Source of the DNA: Intoshia linei
Lineage: Eukaryota > Orthonectida > Rhopaluridae
Assembly: GCA_001642005.1 (NCBI GenBank)
Contig: LWCA01000594.1
Coordinates: forward strand, 1 to 22,456
Direction: 5' to 3'
DNA length: 22,456 nt
The notes under the pieces were generated by a model. It saw only the letters and a list, made by a program, of their open reading frames with translations. It made no database searches and was not told the origin of the DNA. Shown in pieces: positions 1 through 10,927 of this stretch (positions are counted from its first letter, which is position 1; every line of letters starts with the position of its first letter). Made by a program: the position numbers and the translations under genes.

Positions 1-1
1 A

Positions 2-121
2 ATGAAGATACTGACCCTTTTCGGTAGTACATATAGGTGCGAACAATTGTTTTCATTGATGAAGGTGAGAAAGAACAAGACTACTAACCGAATACTAGAC
101 GAAAATGTAGCACTTTTTTAA
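2..121 (+). pseudogene. hAT transposase C-terminal remnant
   Basis: A 39-codon open frame ending in TAA (119-121) encodes a fragment with the FGSTYxCEQLFS signature and a downstream LDENVA motif. This is the end of the hAT dimerisation region as seen in GTF2IRD2/ZBED5-like domesticated and active transposases. The ATG at position 2 is probably internal; the frame most likely enters from beyond the window's left edge. Only the C-terminal end is visible, so I cannot tell whether the upstream transposase is intact. A cellular gene derived from a hAT element is an alternative. Confidence 0.7.
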
Positions 122-1552
122 AATATTTTTTTCATTTCGAATCAATTCACATAAGATGTATAGGATACATAAAAGAAAAATATTAAAAACTTGCCGACTA
201 ATACAGAATTAATAAAGGGTTATTCCCATTATTACCCTAAATTTATCATTTTCTATTTTCATCAAATCCAGCTATATTTTATAACATAATTTATAATAAA
301 AATTGTAGTAATTAACTTTATATGGTACTTTATTTACTTCTCATGATATTAAAAATATCATATTATAACCATAACTATTCAATTTAATCATAATGCATAT
401 ACACTGCATATTCTTTATTGAAGATCAATTTTTTTGAAGCTGAAATTTATGATAGTCCTATAATTATATTTAATTATTGAATAAATTTTTGTAAATTTTT
501 GGACTCTTTTAATTTAAAAAAAGGTAATTTGTGGTTATGGCTGTAAAGGTGCCAAATTTTGAATATTCTGCGCCTGGTCAAACTGACTTGGAATTTTTGT
601 TATTTAAGTTTCTGGGACTTTCAGTTTTTTCAATAAATTGTAACTCCAACAGACAGACACACATTGTTAGCAACTTTTACTTTATATAGGTAAGGATTAC
701 TTATCTAGTTGCCAATTGTCTATTTACCAGTAAAGGGACCAGACCCTAAAGAGCCAAAAATGGCTCGGGACATATGAAAATGATATGTCCTTACACATTA
801 AAAGAAATTTTGTTTCCTCCATCTATTGTATTGATCCAGCGATTGCCAAACTTTTTCCAAAAGAAACATTCTATGAACTAATAAATGTAAATTTTTTGGT
901 GTAACACATAAAATTTCCTGAGACGCTCTATTCCGCTAGGGCAAAACGGTGCGAAACACTTTCTTGGAGTTTGGGATGAATCAGTTTAAAAATACATCGC
1001 TAAATTGAATGTTACCCCAAAATAATAAATTTTAAATTTTATTATATATATATTTTTTTTAAATACTTAGGATATTGTTATAATTAGTAATTGTTAATTA
1101 ATTGAAATTTTTGTCTTTTTTCAAAAAAACTATTTTAGCTAAACCCAATAAATCAATTACAACTGATGTTATAAACCAATTTATAGTATAATGTTTAATA
1201 ATATAATATTAGATTAATAATATGATATTATCGATAAAAATTACTATTATGAATGCATGTAATATTAAACCTTAATTCTCAATATTTCTAATTAGTAATC
1301 AATATCCCGATGACTTTATAGATGTGCAATAATTGCGAACGATAATTATTAAGCTATTTAAATGGAATCCTTATAATTATCTTACGTAAATTATAGATTA
1401 AAACTTAACATTGAAATTTAATAATACGCCACAATCATGTATATAATTGATTTATAAATACAATTTCATTTGATAAGTCTTGAAATATGTTGATACATAT
1501 TAATATAATTTGTATTTGATCAAATTCATTTAATTAATATCTAAAAGAAAAT
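122..1552. other. AT-rich intergenic region with repeat debris
   Basis: No convincing exon was found. Two adjacent perfect hairpins lie at 751-766 (6-bp stem) and 768-790 (8-bp stem). The stretch 837-984 begins with a hAT-like end (CAGCGATTGCCAAAC) and closes with a weakly similar inverted end, but has no target duplication. At 645-695 an ACAGACAGACACACA run is followed by TTTTACTTTATATAGG, resembling the 3' tail of a retroelement. The last 500 bp upstream of the GPCR start are plain AT-rich sequence and presumably hold its promoter, with no motif I would name. Confidence 0.4.
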
Positions 1553-4500
1553 ATGCCAAATAACAGTTCGCTCAGTCTTGAAGAAACTATTGTACTGTTT
1601 TATCAGAACCATAATGAATATTATGTAATGAGCAATAGTCAAATTATTATTATAATTACAATTTTTGGAATAATTTCAATCATCGGATGTATAGAAAACA
1701 TTTACACCTTGGTAGGACTAATTAAAAGCTCAAAAATTAAAATTTTATAATTTTAGTACATTATTCTATCGAGAAAAAAGTTGAGAATAATCAGAAATAT
1801 TTTTATCGCAAATTTGGCATTTACCGATTTAATAATTTGTGTGATTGTTGAACCTCTCAACGTTTACCAAATTATTGTTAATGAATGGAAGCTTGGTGCT
1901 ATAATGTGCAGAGTATGAATGCGAGAAATAATATAATTGATTAGTTTAGCGCTGTGGTTGGAGGCATTGTATGCTATGTTTCTACTTATACCATCATAAG
2001 TATATGTATACACCGATACTTTACAATAATTTATTCGTTTAATGATAACGTCAAAAAACGTATAGTAATCAGCTTTATTATGATATGGGTAACTAGTATA
2101 CTCATTCCTTTGCCTCTGTTGTATCTTACAAAACATTATGGTATTACATTTATTGTATTTTATTAATTTTGAGTAAAAATTACATCTGTATGTATAATGT
2201 TAATAATAATAAAGCCATCATATTTGATCTGAAATTATATCAATATATGATTTATGGATCAAATTAGACATTTAAATTTTTGTTAATGTCAACAACTCTA
2301 TTTAGTTATTTCTAACAAGTCTTAGTAACATGTAGTATTTTACTAATATTATTAGCAATAACTACATACAATATTACGCCTTTTCAATTTAAATGATTGT
2401 ACTCACAGTTGTTTGTTTGTAGCGCATGTTCAATACTTGAATTGGATGGTTTATTTCTACTTTATAACATTAATCTGTAATGTATAGAGTTCAAATAGTG
2501 ATAAATTTCAGATTATACCATTTAACTATAAATATGATAATAATTACAACCAAAATAAGGGAAAAATTTCAACTAAGTTCAAAGTGAGAAAATTATTCTT
2601 ATAATATTATTAATTTTTTTTATATCAGTTAATTTAATGGTATTATATTATATTAAATTTCAAAAAAATATTAACAAGTACGTTTAATTTCCAATATAAA
2701 AATAGAAAAATAACATTTCAAATGTTTTTTTATGTTTATGAATAAATTTAAAAGCAATGTATTTAAGTAACATTTAATGGTTATGAAGTAGAATCAAATA
2801 AAGTAAAAATTGAAATTATAAATTATAATCAATGTTTGAGGGTTCTTCTTTTATTATATATGTACTAGCTTGACTGTTTTGTACTACGTACAAACAGCCT
2901 TTAGCTCTACCGAAAGCACATTTTTAATATACCAATGAAAATAATTTAAATAAAAACAAATATTTTTGGCAAGTTTTCTTTCGTTTATCAACAACGATTT
3001 AATTAATTAATTAATTTAACTTAAACTAATGGTATATATGATAATATATTATAATATATTAAATTGATTATAAATTATAAATTAATAAATTAAACGTAAA
3101 GAATGATAACAAGCATAATTCGATAAACGCAATTTAATTTAATGGGTCCTAGAAATTTTTTTTAATTTACACAATGTTAATATGCAAATTAAAATATTTT
3201 ATTTTATGTTACGACACGGGGTGGTCGCCCCTTACACCCCTAGATACATTACACTTATTAGATATTGTACATTACTGAGTGGTTCCCAAACTTTTTCAAC
3301 CATGAACCACTTGTCAAAACAAAAATCTATGTAGACCACATAATTTGTTTAAAAAATGCTGAACACATCATTAAGATAACACTTTTAACATGTTTTTATT
3401 ATATATTCCTTTTTAAATTCAAATTAAATCGAAAATTTTACATTAATTTTGAAGTGTGTCTTCTATGGCGTAATTAACAAAATTATTCATTTTAGACATA
3501 CGTATACAATGTATACATATATAATAAACAAACTGCCAAGCCAAACCTACAGTATCTGGGATTCAGATCTTCCGATGGATCTTGACGAAATTATTTTTAA
3601 ATGGAGGCATAAATTTACTAAATTGAGCATTTAAAATATTCTCGAAACTCATAAATAATTTGTATGTTTATTTATAATGTCAACTCAAGAGTCTTAGAGA
3701 GGTGGATAGGGTTATATGACACTACAATTAGTTTAGTTTGCAAAATTGTTGAAAGTTCGGATCAGGAATCTACTATTCAACTAATTTAAATCGTTAATTA
3801 GATTAAATTTAAGGCACGTGAAAACTATTAACGTTATTCAGTGAAACTTCCCTTCATTTTAATAAAATTTTTACGTTCACTAATAATAATAAATGATCGA
3901 TAATAAATAATATTCTAATTTAATTTTGTTGTTAAAAAAATTATCTTTATTTTATTTAAAATTTTTCTTGTGGACTACCTAGAATTTTCTGTGGACCACT
4001 TTGGAAACAACTGATTATTATGGATTTTTATTATTATTAATATTTTATAGCTCAAAACAATGAAAAGTATAGTATTTACCAGTGACACTTACATTTGTTC
4101 ACATTTCAAAATTACCATATTTGTAAACATTTCGGCTTATATTTTTTATAATTTGGAGTTTTTTAAAAGTGCAAATTTGAATAAAATTAATTAAAAATTT
4201 CTAAAAATAAACAATCTCGTAAGAGTTAAGCTGAGAAGGTAATAAATCACTGATACGAAATAAACAACAGTACAACTAGTATATCAGAAATAAACAATAA
4301 TGTATTAATAATAAAATATTTTTATAGTTTTCAAAGTTAAAGGCAGGGTACTTGAAGTATGTGTACACAGTCTGGACAATGACCTATTTGAACATTACGG
4401 AATAGTTCTGATAGTAACACAGTTTATTATTCCAACTTTCATGCTAGTTTATATGAATGCTCGGATAATTATCTGTCTTCTCAAAAGGCCAAAATCAAGA

Positions 4501-4809
4501 ATAATACCAGTAAAATCAACAACATTTTTTTCTATTAATTGTTGCCGAAATTATAATTTAAAAGATTCTCGAAATTGCAAAAACATAATAATTTTGTCAA
4601 TTATTATATTTGTATTCATTATGGTCTGGTTGCCGTTGAATCTAGCTAATGTATTGTATGATTATGGAATATTTATGGGCCCAGTAGACATTTTTTTACC
4701 TATATGTCACGGTTTTGTCAACTTCTCAACATGTCTTCATCCAATAATATACGCATGGTTGAATACATCTATAAAACGAAATTATTTTGATAAATTTGTG
4801 AAATGTTAA
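1553..4809 (+). CDS. Class A GPCR, sNPF/NPY-family receptor-like (4 exons)
   Basis: Exons 1553-1711, 1757-1912, 1945-2140 and 4328-4809 join to 330 codons plus stop with matching phases (0, 0, 1). All seven membrane segments are present. Landmarks seen: N49 of helix 1, LAFTD (D77) of helix 2, C104 at the top of helix 3, W153 of helix 4, C182 in the second extracellular loop (partner of C104), P206 of helix 5, WLP at 271-273 of helix 6, and HPIIYAWLN at 308-316 of helix 7. The stretch LSRKK..R..RNIFIANLA before helix 2 and the YAWLN ending point to insect short neuropeptide F / neuropeptide Y type receptors. An Asn-Ser-Ser glycosylation site lies in the short N-terminus. Unusual residues are HRY for DRY, VWLP for CWxP and HPxxY for NPxxY. 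Introns are 45, 32 and 2186 bp. A decaying paralogue is possible, but no frame break is needed if the 32-bp intron is real. Confidence 0.78.
2852..2960. repeat. Dispersed repeat, copy 1 (ACTAGCTTGACT family)
   Basis: About 100 bp starting TTATATAT..ACTAGCTTGACT, followed by the perfect inverted repeat TTTGTAC-TAC-GTACAAA and then CAGC..TAGCTC..CCGA. The same order of blocks recurs at 21271-21370 in the same orientation. It lies in the long GPCR intron. I do not recognise the family; the borders are approximate. Confidence 0.6.
3276..4014. mobile_element. Non-autonomous hAT-like element in the GPCR intron
   Basis: The left end reads TGAGTGGTTCCCAAACTTTTT, the common CAGTGGTTCCCAAAC terminus of hAT elements. 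The right end, reverse-complemented, reads TCAGTTGTTTCCAAAGTGG, matching imperfectly. Near both ends are related GAACCACTTGTC and GTGGACCAC blocks. The ~740 bp in between have no transposase frame. An 8-bp target duplication could not be resolved, so the insertion is old. It sits wholly within intron 3 of the GPCR gene and would be removed by splicing. Confidence 0.55.
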
Positions 4810-4810
4810 T

Positions 4811-4816
4811 AATAAA
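4811..4816 (+). terminator. Polyadenylation signal of the GPCR gene
   Basis: AATAAA begins two bases after the GPCR stop codon (TAA 4807-4809). In such AT-rich DNA the hexamer can occur by chance, so position is the main support. Confidence 0.4.
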
Positions 4817-7395
4817 ATCAATATATTACATTATATTAATGTAGTAAATTGTATATTCATATAATAAAAATTAAATCTGATTATCATCATATATTAAGAT
4901 TATTGTCTGAGTTATGTTCGTGTCGACATTATTATAATTATATGTTTATTAAGATGACCTCTGAACCTTTTTATGCTTTGTTTATTCAAAAATCAACGAC
5001 GGGCAGTGTATCTTATATTTTAATAATTAATTAAATATACTTATTAGGTACATGACTACAAAACTTTTAAAAATTGTTACAAATCTTACGATAATCACCT
5101 TAAAAAAAGCACCTACTGAAATGCAAAAATTTTCAGATGATGAAAATTGATGGGCTATAGTTTCTGATTCAGGGTATATTGGATCAGACCTCAATTCACC
5201 GAAAATAAGAAAAATTGTCATGGACCGTACTTCTACCGTAAAAACCATTGAAAAAAATTAAAATTGAAAGAATTGGCTAAAATTTGCGGGCCTGTTAAAA
5301 GTATATTGTATTTAATCACATTCGTATAATGTATATGTTTTTGGTAGACTAAAAAACAATTTCTGTGAATTTTCTAAAACATATTCATATGAACAATGGC
5401 ATTTCTATATTGATTTTTATAATTATGTTGGATTGACAAATGAATTAATAAAAAGAAATAGATTATATTCAGATGATTATGATTATTAAGTCAAGATATT
5501 TATTTAATATATTTTTAATAATTTTCATAATTTGTAATTTCAAATCACGTGAGGAACACGAATTATCAAGATTGAGACACAATGAAAGATGTCAAAAGTA
5601 TCGAGAAGCAAACCGCTTAAGGCGCTCGCTAAACTCAACCATTTCTTAATTTAATATTTTTATCTGTCCATGATTTGCCATTTTTTTATCTGTCTATAAT
5701 TGTATATTATAATAAACCTGTTTCAATGAATGTATTATTAACCGTTTTTGTAGGTAATGAATTTTATTTACATTGTAAATGACAGAATATTTGATATTTG
5801 AAAAATTTTTAAAAAACATTCTGAATAATTATATATGTTCCTTCATTTATTATTATGTTATTTACTATGTTTAGTTCAAAATTGGACTTTAAATAATTAT
5901 TTTTATATTATTGATATGATTAATCTGAAGCAATACAAATGTATTAATTACAATTTCCTTTTGTGGATTTGATGAGTGTTTAAGTAAAATGTTTATTTTA
6001 GTTTTTAAATTTCAAAAATTATAACAATATTATATAATCAGTATAACATTTTGAAATTAGACTAATTTCTAATCACAATTATAATTAGTGAGTAAATATG
6101 CAATGAGTCATAGTCTGACAATTAATCGTAATAGGCTATTACGAATTACTATTATAACAATAATAATTATTATTACTAATAGCTAACGAATTTTCCTAAC
6201 TATATGGAATTTATAAGTTTATTTCATATCATTATGAATTTCGTTAGGAATTGAATAATTCATCCAATTTATTTTAATTAGTACATTAAATATTGTTAAC
6301 TGTAACGTGTGAGACGAAATATAGTTATGATCGAGATATCTGGTGTTGATAAGACTTTAGACACTTGAAAGATTAATATTTTATTTACATTATTATTTTA
6401 TTTTTATTTATGTTATTATCTTTTTATGTATTTATGTTTCATATTTATGTTATTTTTATGTAAGTAGAAATATCTTTATAAGTTATACATAATAAATAAA
6501 TTATAAGTCTTCATATTCAGTGATAATAGATTTGACTTGTAACTTCAAATCTAAGTTATTTTTAAATCTTCTGATCTTCTTTTAAATCTGAAAAGTTCTA
6601 ATATTTTGGCATATCATTTTATTCATATATATGACCACATGGTATTAATAATGGTTCTTCGATAAAAAAAGGGGGATAATTTTTCATAGCAGTGTAATAT
6701 AATTTATTGGTAATACATTTGGTATATTCCATTTACAATATCAAATTAATTTCATTTTCTAATTTTAATAAAAAAGTTTATTTCAAGTCTCTGACGAATC
6801 ACATCCAAACTTTTTCATCTTTGACATTAATTGTATATTGCTTCTCAAATTCAAAATCAATAATATTTAAAGATTACTATAACTAATTTAAAAAGATGAA
6901 TTATATTTTATTAAGGTTCCGATATAATCGATTCTTATATAACATTATGTATGTACAAAAATAATTAAAACTGCTTGTTCATTCATATACGTTCATACGT
7001 ATATTATGACGATGAAATCTGTAACTTTTAACCTTAACTAAAATTAGAGTATCATAGCTGTGCGATAGGTAGATGTATCTTATAATATTAAAAATTGATC
7101 TAAATATAGATAATAACATTCATCGAGTATATTTTACATTATATTGTATAAATTTTGACAATTTAAAAAGAATCAATGTCGTTTATGTTTAATTTTAAGT
7201 GTACATTTAAAAATATTGAGGTGATAGTTGTAAAAATTTGATCCTACAATAATATGTTACATCAATATTCTTTTTAAAAATCTTTTGATGATATCAGTTG
7301 AATAAAACATTTAATTATAAATTACAACACAAGGAAATTTGATATCTAACCTAAAACTTGTTACAGTAAATTATTACTTAAACAACATAAGTGAA
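4817..7395. other. Intergenic region with decayed coding-like islands
   Basis: Three short + strand stretches read like protein rather than AT noise: 5109-5261 (in-frame TGA at 5148; includes AIVSDSGYIGSD), 5349-5489 (includes EQWHFYIDFYNYVG) and 5548-5649 (Arg-rich, includes RHNERCQKYREANRLRR). I recognise no family. They could be remnants of one transposon or exons of a small unrecognised gene. From 5650 to 7395 I see only AT-rich sequence, with a small inverted repeat TTCCTAAC/GTTAGGAA at about 6193-6250. The stretch before 7396 should hold the promoter of the first vWA gene. Confidence 0.35.
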
Positions 7396-10300
7396 ATGAT
7401 GAAACAGATTTTTGTTTTTAAATGTATTTTTTATTTCTGTGTTTCCGTTTACGGTGTCAACAATACCAAATGCCTTATTGAAGGAAATCTTTTCACTAAA
7501 GATATTTCAAATTATTGTAATGTTGCTAAATTTCAAAAAGATTGTCTTGAAACAAACTTTCCAAGATTATGTCAAAAGATTAAAAGTCAACCTACTTATG
7601 TAAATTCAGATTGCAAAATGAATGGCATTATGCTGTTTGGTGATGATTTATTCATTTTTTATTTAAATTCATTTAAACTTGCTTTTATTGGATTACTAAT
7701 AATTTATTAGATATTGGTGCCTCAACTATAGATTTAAATGGAAATTGCCCAAAAAAATATTGTAATATGCACCATATATACAATTTCTCCATAAATCTAA
7801 TAAAAAGTATATTGGGAAAGGATCCTTCTCCACAAAGACAATTAACTTTGGGATATTTTACAGATAAAGATTATACGTTTCAAAAATCAACCAATAATTT
7901 TAATGAAATTGAAAAATCCTTAAATGAAAACTATCACATTACTAATCAAATGTCCACATTCGATGTAATTGCACTTTGGAATTTATTATTTTAATTTATT
8001 TTTAACAATTTAGAATTTTTTAATAATAGCATTTAAAACATTGTACGACACAAAAAAATTGAAACAGTTTAAATATAGTAACGTGAAACCAGCTATAATT
8101 GTATTAACCGATAATAAATACGTTTACAATAAGAATATAACCAGGTAATACTTAGTGTATTAATACATAAACAATAATTTATTATTATTGTTTAGAGATT
8201 TATCCGATTTGTTGAGTATTTTCAACTTTAAATTGATTGTTATACAAATACAACGAGAAAATAGTTATAATGGTAATTATTATAATATCTTTTAAATTTT
8301 ATCTGATAAAATTATGTATAGTCGACATTGTATCTACAATATAGACAATGAAAACATTTTAGTTTAAACTTTTAACTGTAATTTAATTTACAATCAAGTT
8401 TTATAACATTGATGCTATTCTGCTCTAATTTTAAAGTAAAATTTTCACCTGGTAAACATTATAAATAAATCATTTTTAAATTGAACAGATGATATTGATT
8501 AACTCAATATAAACAGCTTTACTTGTCAATCTTTTTTTAAAAGGTTTTAAAATAATGATACTTTGATACTATTAATTATCAGAGTAAATCCTCTTTAATA
8601 CAAAAAATAAATTAATTTAAACTTTAAATAATATACTAAGGTTTGACATATTTGTGATTTGTCCAAACTGCAGCTATAATAATGTTATATTTACCAACAT
8701 TGTTCTATTAAATATAGTATACTTTCAACAATTAAAGCAGTTCCGTTATACGCCAATTGCTATAAATTTCGGGGAAAACTAGTGAAATTTATAATACTCA
8801 TAATAGCAATTGACTATTTTTATGTTCATTTTTATGATTACCAGCATACATTCCGATAATTGATTTATTACTCCGAAATTATGACAATATTATTGGCGAA
8901 AAAGAGTTATAATGTTTGTTTTAAAGTAGTGTTTCATTAAAGCAGTTGTTTCTCAATTTTTTTTGCATTTGGCGCAGTTAGAAGCAATTAAAAAATTATA
9001 GCACACAAGCATTTTTTAATTGATTTTAAGTTTTTCAAGTTGTGATATATGATAATACTCATGATTTTAAAAACTATCTGGAAGTAATGTTCTATAAAAG
9101 TATGTAACGATATGATTTAAAAAAAAACGAATAATTTGGTAGTTTGACCAGGAATCTATAAGTTTCTGTGGAGATTCACAACAATAATAATGTCATTGAA
9201 ACGCGTCCCAGAAGTTATATTCTTGAAAATTCTAAGAATAGCTTTTTATTATTTATTTTAAAAAAAAGATAATTTTGGTTTATGATCTTGAAAAACTCAA
9301 TTTCTGGAAATAAAATTTGCGATAATATAAGACTCTCGAAAAACTGTATTAGAAATTGGTTTTTTTAATTAAACGCTAACACACACAGATATTCAATTTT
9401 ATATATATAAGTAAATGATTCTCTTGTGTAATACGTAATATTAAAAAATCCGTAAGAACCGTCAGGCTTGCAATATGATTATTTTTATAAAATTAATATC
9501 ATATCCTTACTTATATAATATTCTACGCAATAATTGTTTTTGTGTCTATGTTCCACTTTATTTCAATAACTACCAGTCTTAGAATTTTATAAAGTTCACA
9601 TTTCAATTACAGTATTTTAGTATTTTTCGATGGTGTTAGCAAAATAAATTTAAACCTCCCAAACTCACATCATACTGGTCAAAAATCCCTATTGTCTTTT
9701 TTTTGAAAATCAAACAAGTTCGAGAGTTTAAAAAAATATATACTCTGATATGAATTTTAAAATCATAAATTTAAATTAAAAAAAATATATATTTAGGGCC
9801 AAAACCTCAAATTACCTTTTTTTTTGTAATGAAGACAACCCTAGAATTTAAAAAAAATTACAGGTGGTACAGTTGTATCTTGTTAACATACACAAAAAAT
9901 TTCAATCTAAATAAGTGATGGCTTCATGGTCAAAAAAGCATTTTAGTTTTCATATATTTTTTTTCCGAACTATGTTATTAAAACAAAAAATGTGAAATAA
10001 TTAACCGTCCCAAAATTAAAAAAAAACACATTATTCTCATAAAGCTTATTCCAGTTGATATAAATACAAAATTTCAACCCCACAAATCTACGCATTCCCG
10101 GTGAAAAATAATTTTTAATATATTATCAACCATATTTTTTAAATATTTCGATTAAAATAAAAATTGAAAATGTAAATTTGATCTTACAATTTCACATTTT
10201 CACAGAATCACTGACAAACATTCATTTTTTATATGAATTTATCAATAATTTATTTTTAATAATGTTTGTAATCGATTTAGGGTTCGAAAATTTAAAGAGT

Positions 10301-10414
10301 TTTGTCAAATATTATAATTTAAATAAATGGAAAGATGTCGATGGATCACTCGAAAACATAATTAATGATATATGTAATAAAAATTTAATGAATTTGTTAA
10401 CATTTATAATTTAG
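7396..10414 (+). CDS. Secreted Cys-rich vWA-domain protein, copy 1 (5 exons)
   Basis: Exons 7396-7639, 7711-7964, 8014-8144, 8196-8272 and 10281-10414 join in phase (1, 0, 2, 1) to 279 codons plus stop. The ATG at 7396 is chosen because it begins a signal peptide (residues 1-20, hydrophobic, ending VYG). Next comes a module with C26, C41, C50, C59 and C73, then a vWA domain. The first strand GIMLF leads into the MIDAS site at 82-86, which reads D-I-G-A-S, so the first metal-binding serine is replaced by Gly. Then follow CPKKYCNM (94-101), strand RQLTLGYFTD, strand AIIVLTDN (the fourth-strand Asp region), strand KLIVIQ, and a last helix ending NDICNK. All introns match the gene at 10928-13215. 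Extracellular ligand binding is inferred from the fold; the role is unknown. The last exon lies 2008 bp away, so it is the least certain join. Confidence 0.68.
8273..10280 (+). other. Long intron of vWA gene copy 1
   Basis: A 2008-bp, GT-AG bounded, AT-rich stretch with many stops in all frames. It contains a 10-bp inverted repeat (CAATTGCTAT/ATAGCAATTG, about 8755-8813) and an ACACACACAG-(T/A)n tract near 9380-9412, which may be a retroelement tail. No exon homologous to the neighbouring gene was found inside it. A short alternative terminal exon at 8322-8344 is possible by phase but has no homology support. Confidence 0.4.
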
Positions 10415-10466
10415 GTCCCCTGGCCACGTCAACCATGTCACCAACTACTAAAGTAATTTTAAATGA

Positions 10467-10472
10467 AATAAA
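10467..10472 (+). terminator. Polyadenylation signal of vWA gene copy 1
   Basis: AATAAA lies 52 bp after the stop codon at 10412-10414, a normal distance for an animal mRNA end. Chance occurrence is not excluded in AT-rich DNA. Confidence 0.35.
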
Positions 10473-10927
10473 TTTATTTACAATTTAAAATTAGTAAAAA
10501 TTAGAATCGTGCAGTGTAAAATTTACTCTTTTTAATAAAATTCAGTTTAATATCACTGCAAATATTAATTACAATTTAGTATTCCGTATAATATTATTAA
10601 TATTTTTGTCCTATTTATACTGTATCATTTTATTCAATAATCATATTTTTAATATTTTAGAATACATTTTATATCATAAAATATATTTTAGAATATAAAT
10701 ACGATAATACCAGATAACAAAAATGGCAGTTCCATAGGATCCAATGACGCATCAAAAATAAGAACATATTTGTTTATTATAGTTTTGCTAATATTATGTA
10801 TAATTAAATAAAGCATTACATGTAATCAAATTAGGTTGGAGTTGTTTTTTCGTACACTGATTATTTCATTATACATTATAATTGTTTATATTTATTAATA
10901 TTAATTGACAATTTTTGATGATAAAAA

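Noticed and set aside
837-984. Complete 148-bp hAT MITE
   Set aside because: Only the left end resembles a hAT terminus; the right end is weak and no target duplication is present.
1913-1944. Reading the GPCR as a frameshifted pseudogene here
   Set aside because: A GT..AG segment of 32 bp restores phase exactly, and similar 35-41 bp introns occur in ARS2 and the cullin, so a tiny intron is more economical.
1864-2136. Minus-strand open frame over the GPCR
   Set aside because: The plus strand here carries GPCR helices 2-4 with diagnostic residues; the minus frame is a shadow.
8322-8344. Short terminal exon of vWA copy 1
   Set aside because: Phase allows it, but it encodes only seven residues without homology, whereas the exon at 10281 aligns with the paralogue.
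10178-10414. Stand-alone 78-codon gene
   Set aside because: Only its 3' part (10281-10414) looks like protein with known relatives; it aligns with exon 5 of the second vWA gene and follows a phase-1 acceptor, so it is taken as the last exon of the first vWA gene.
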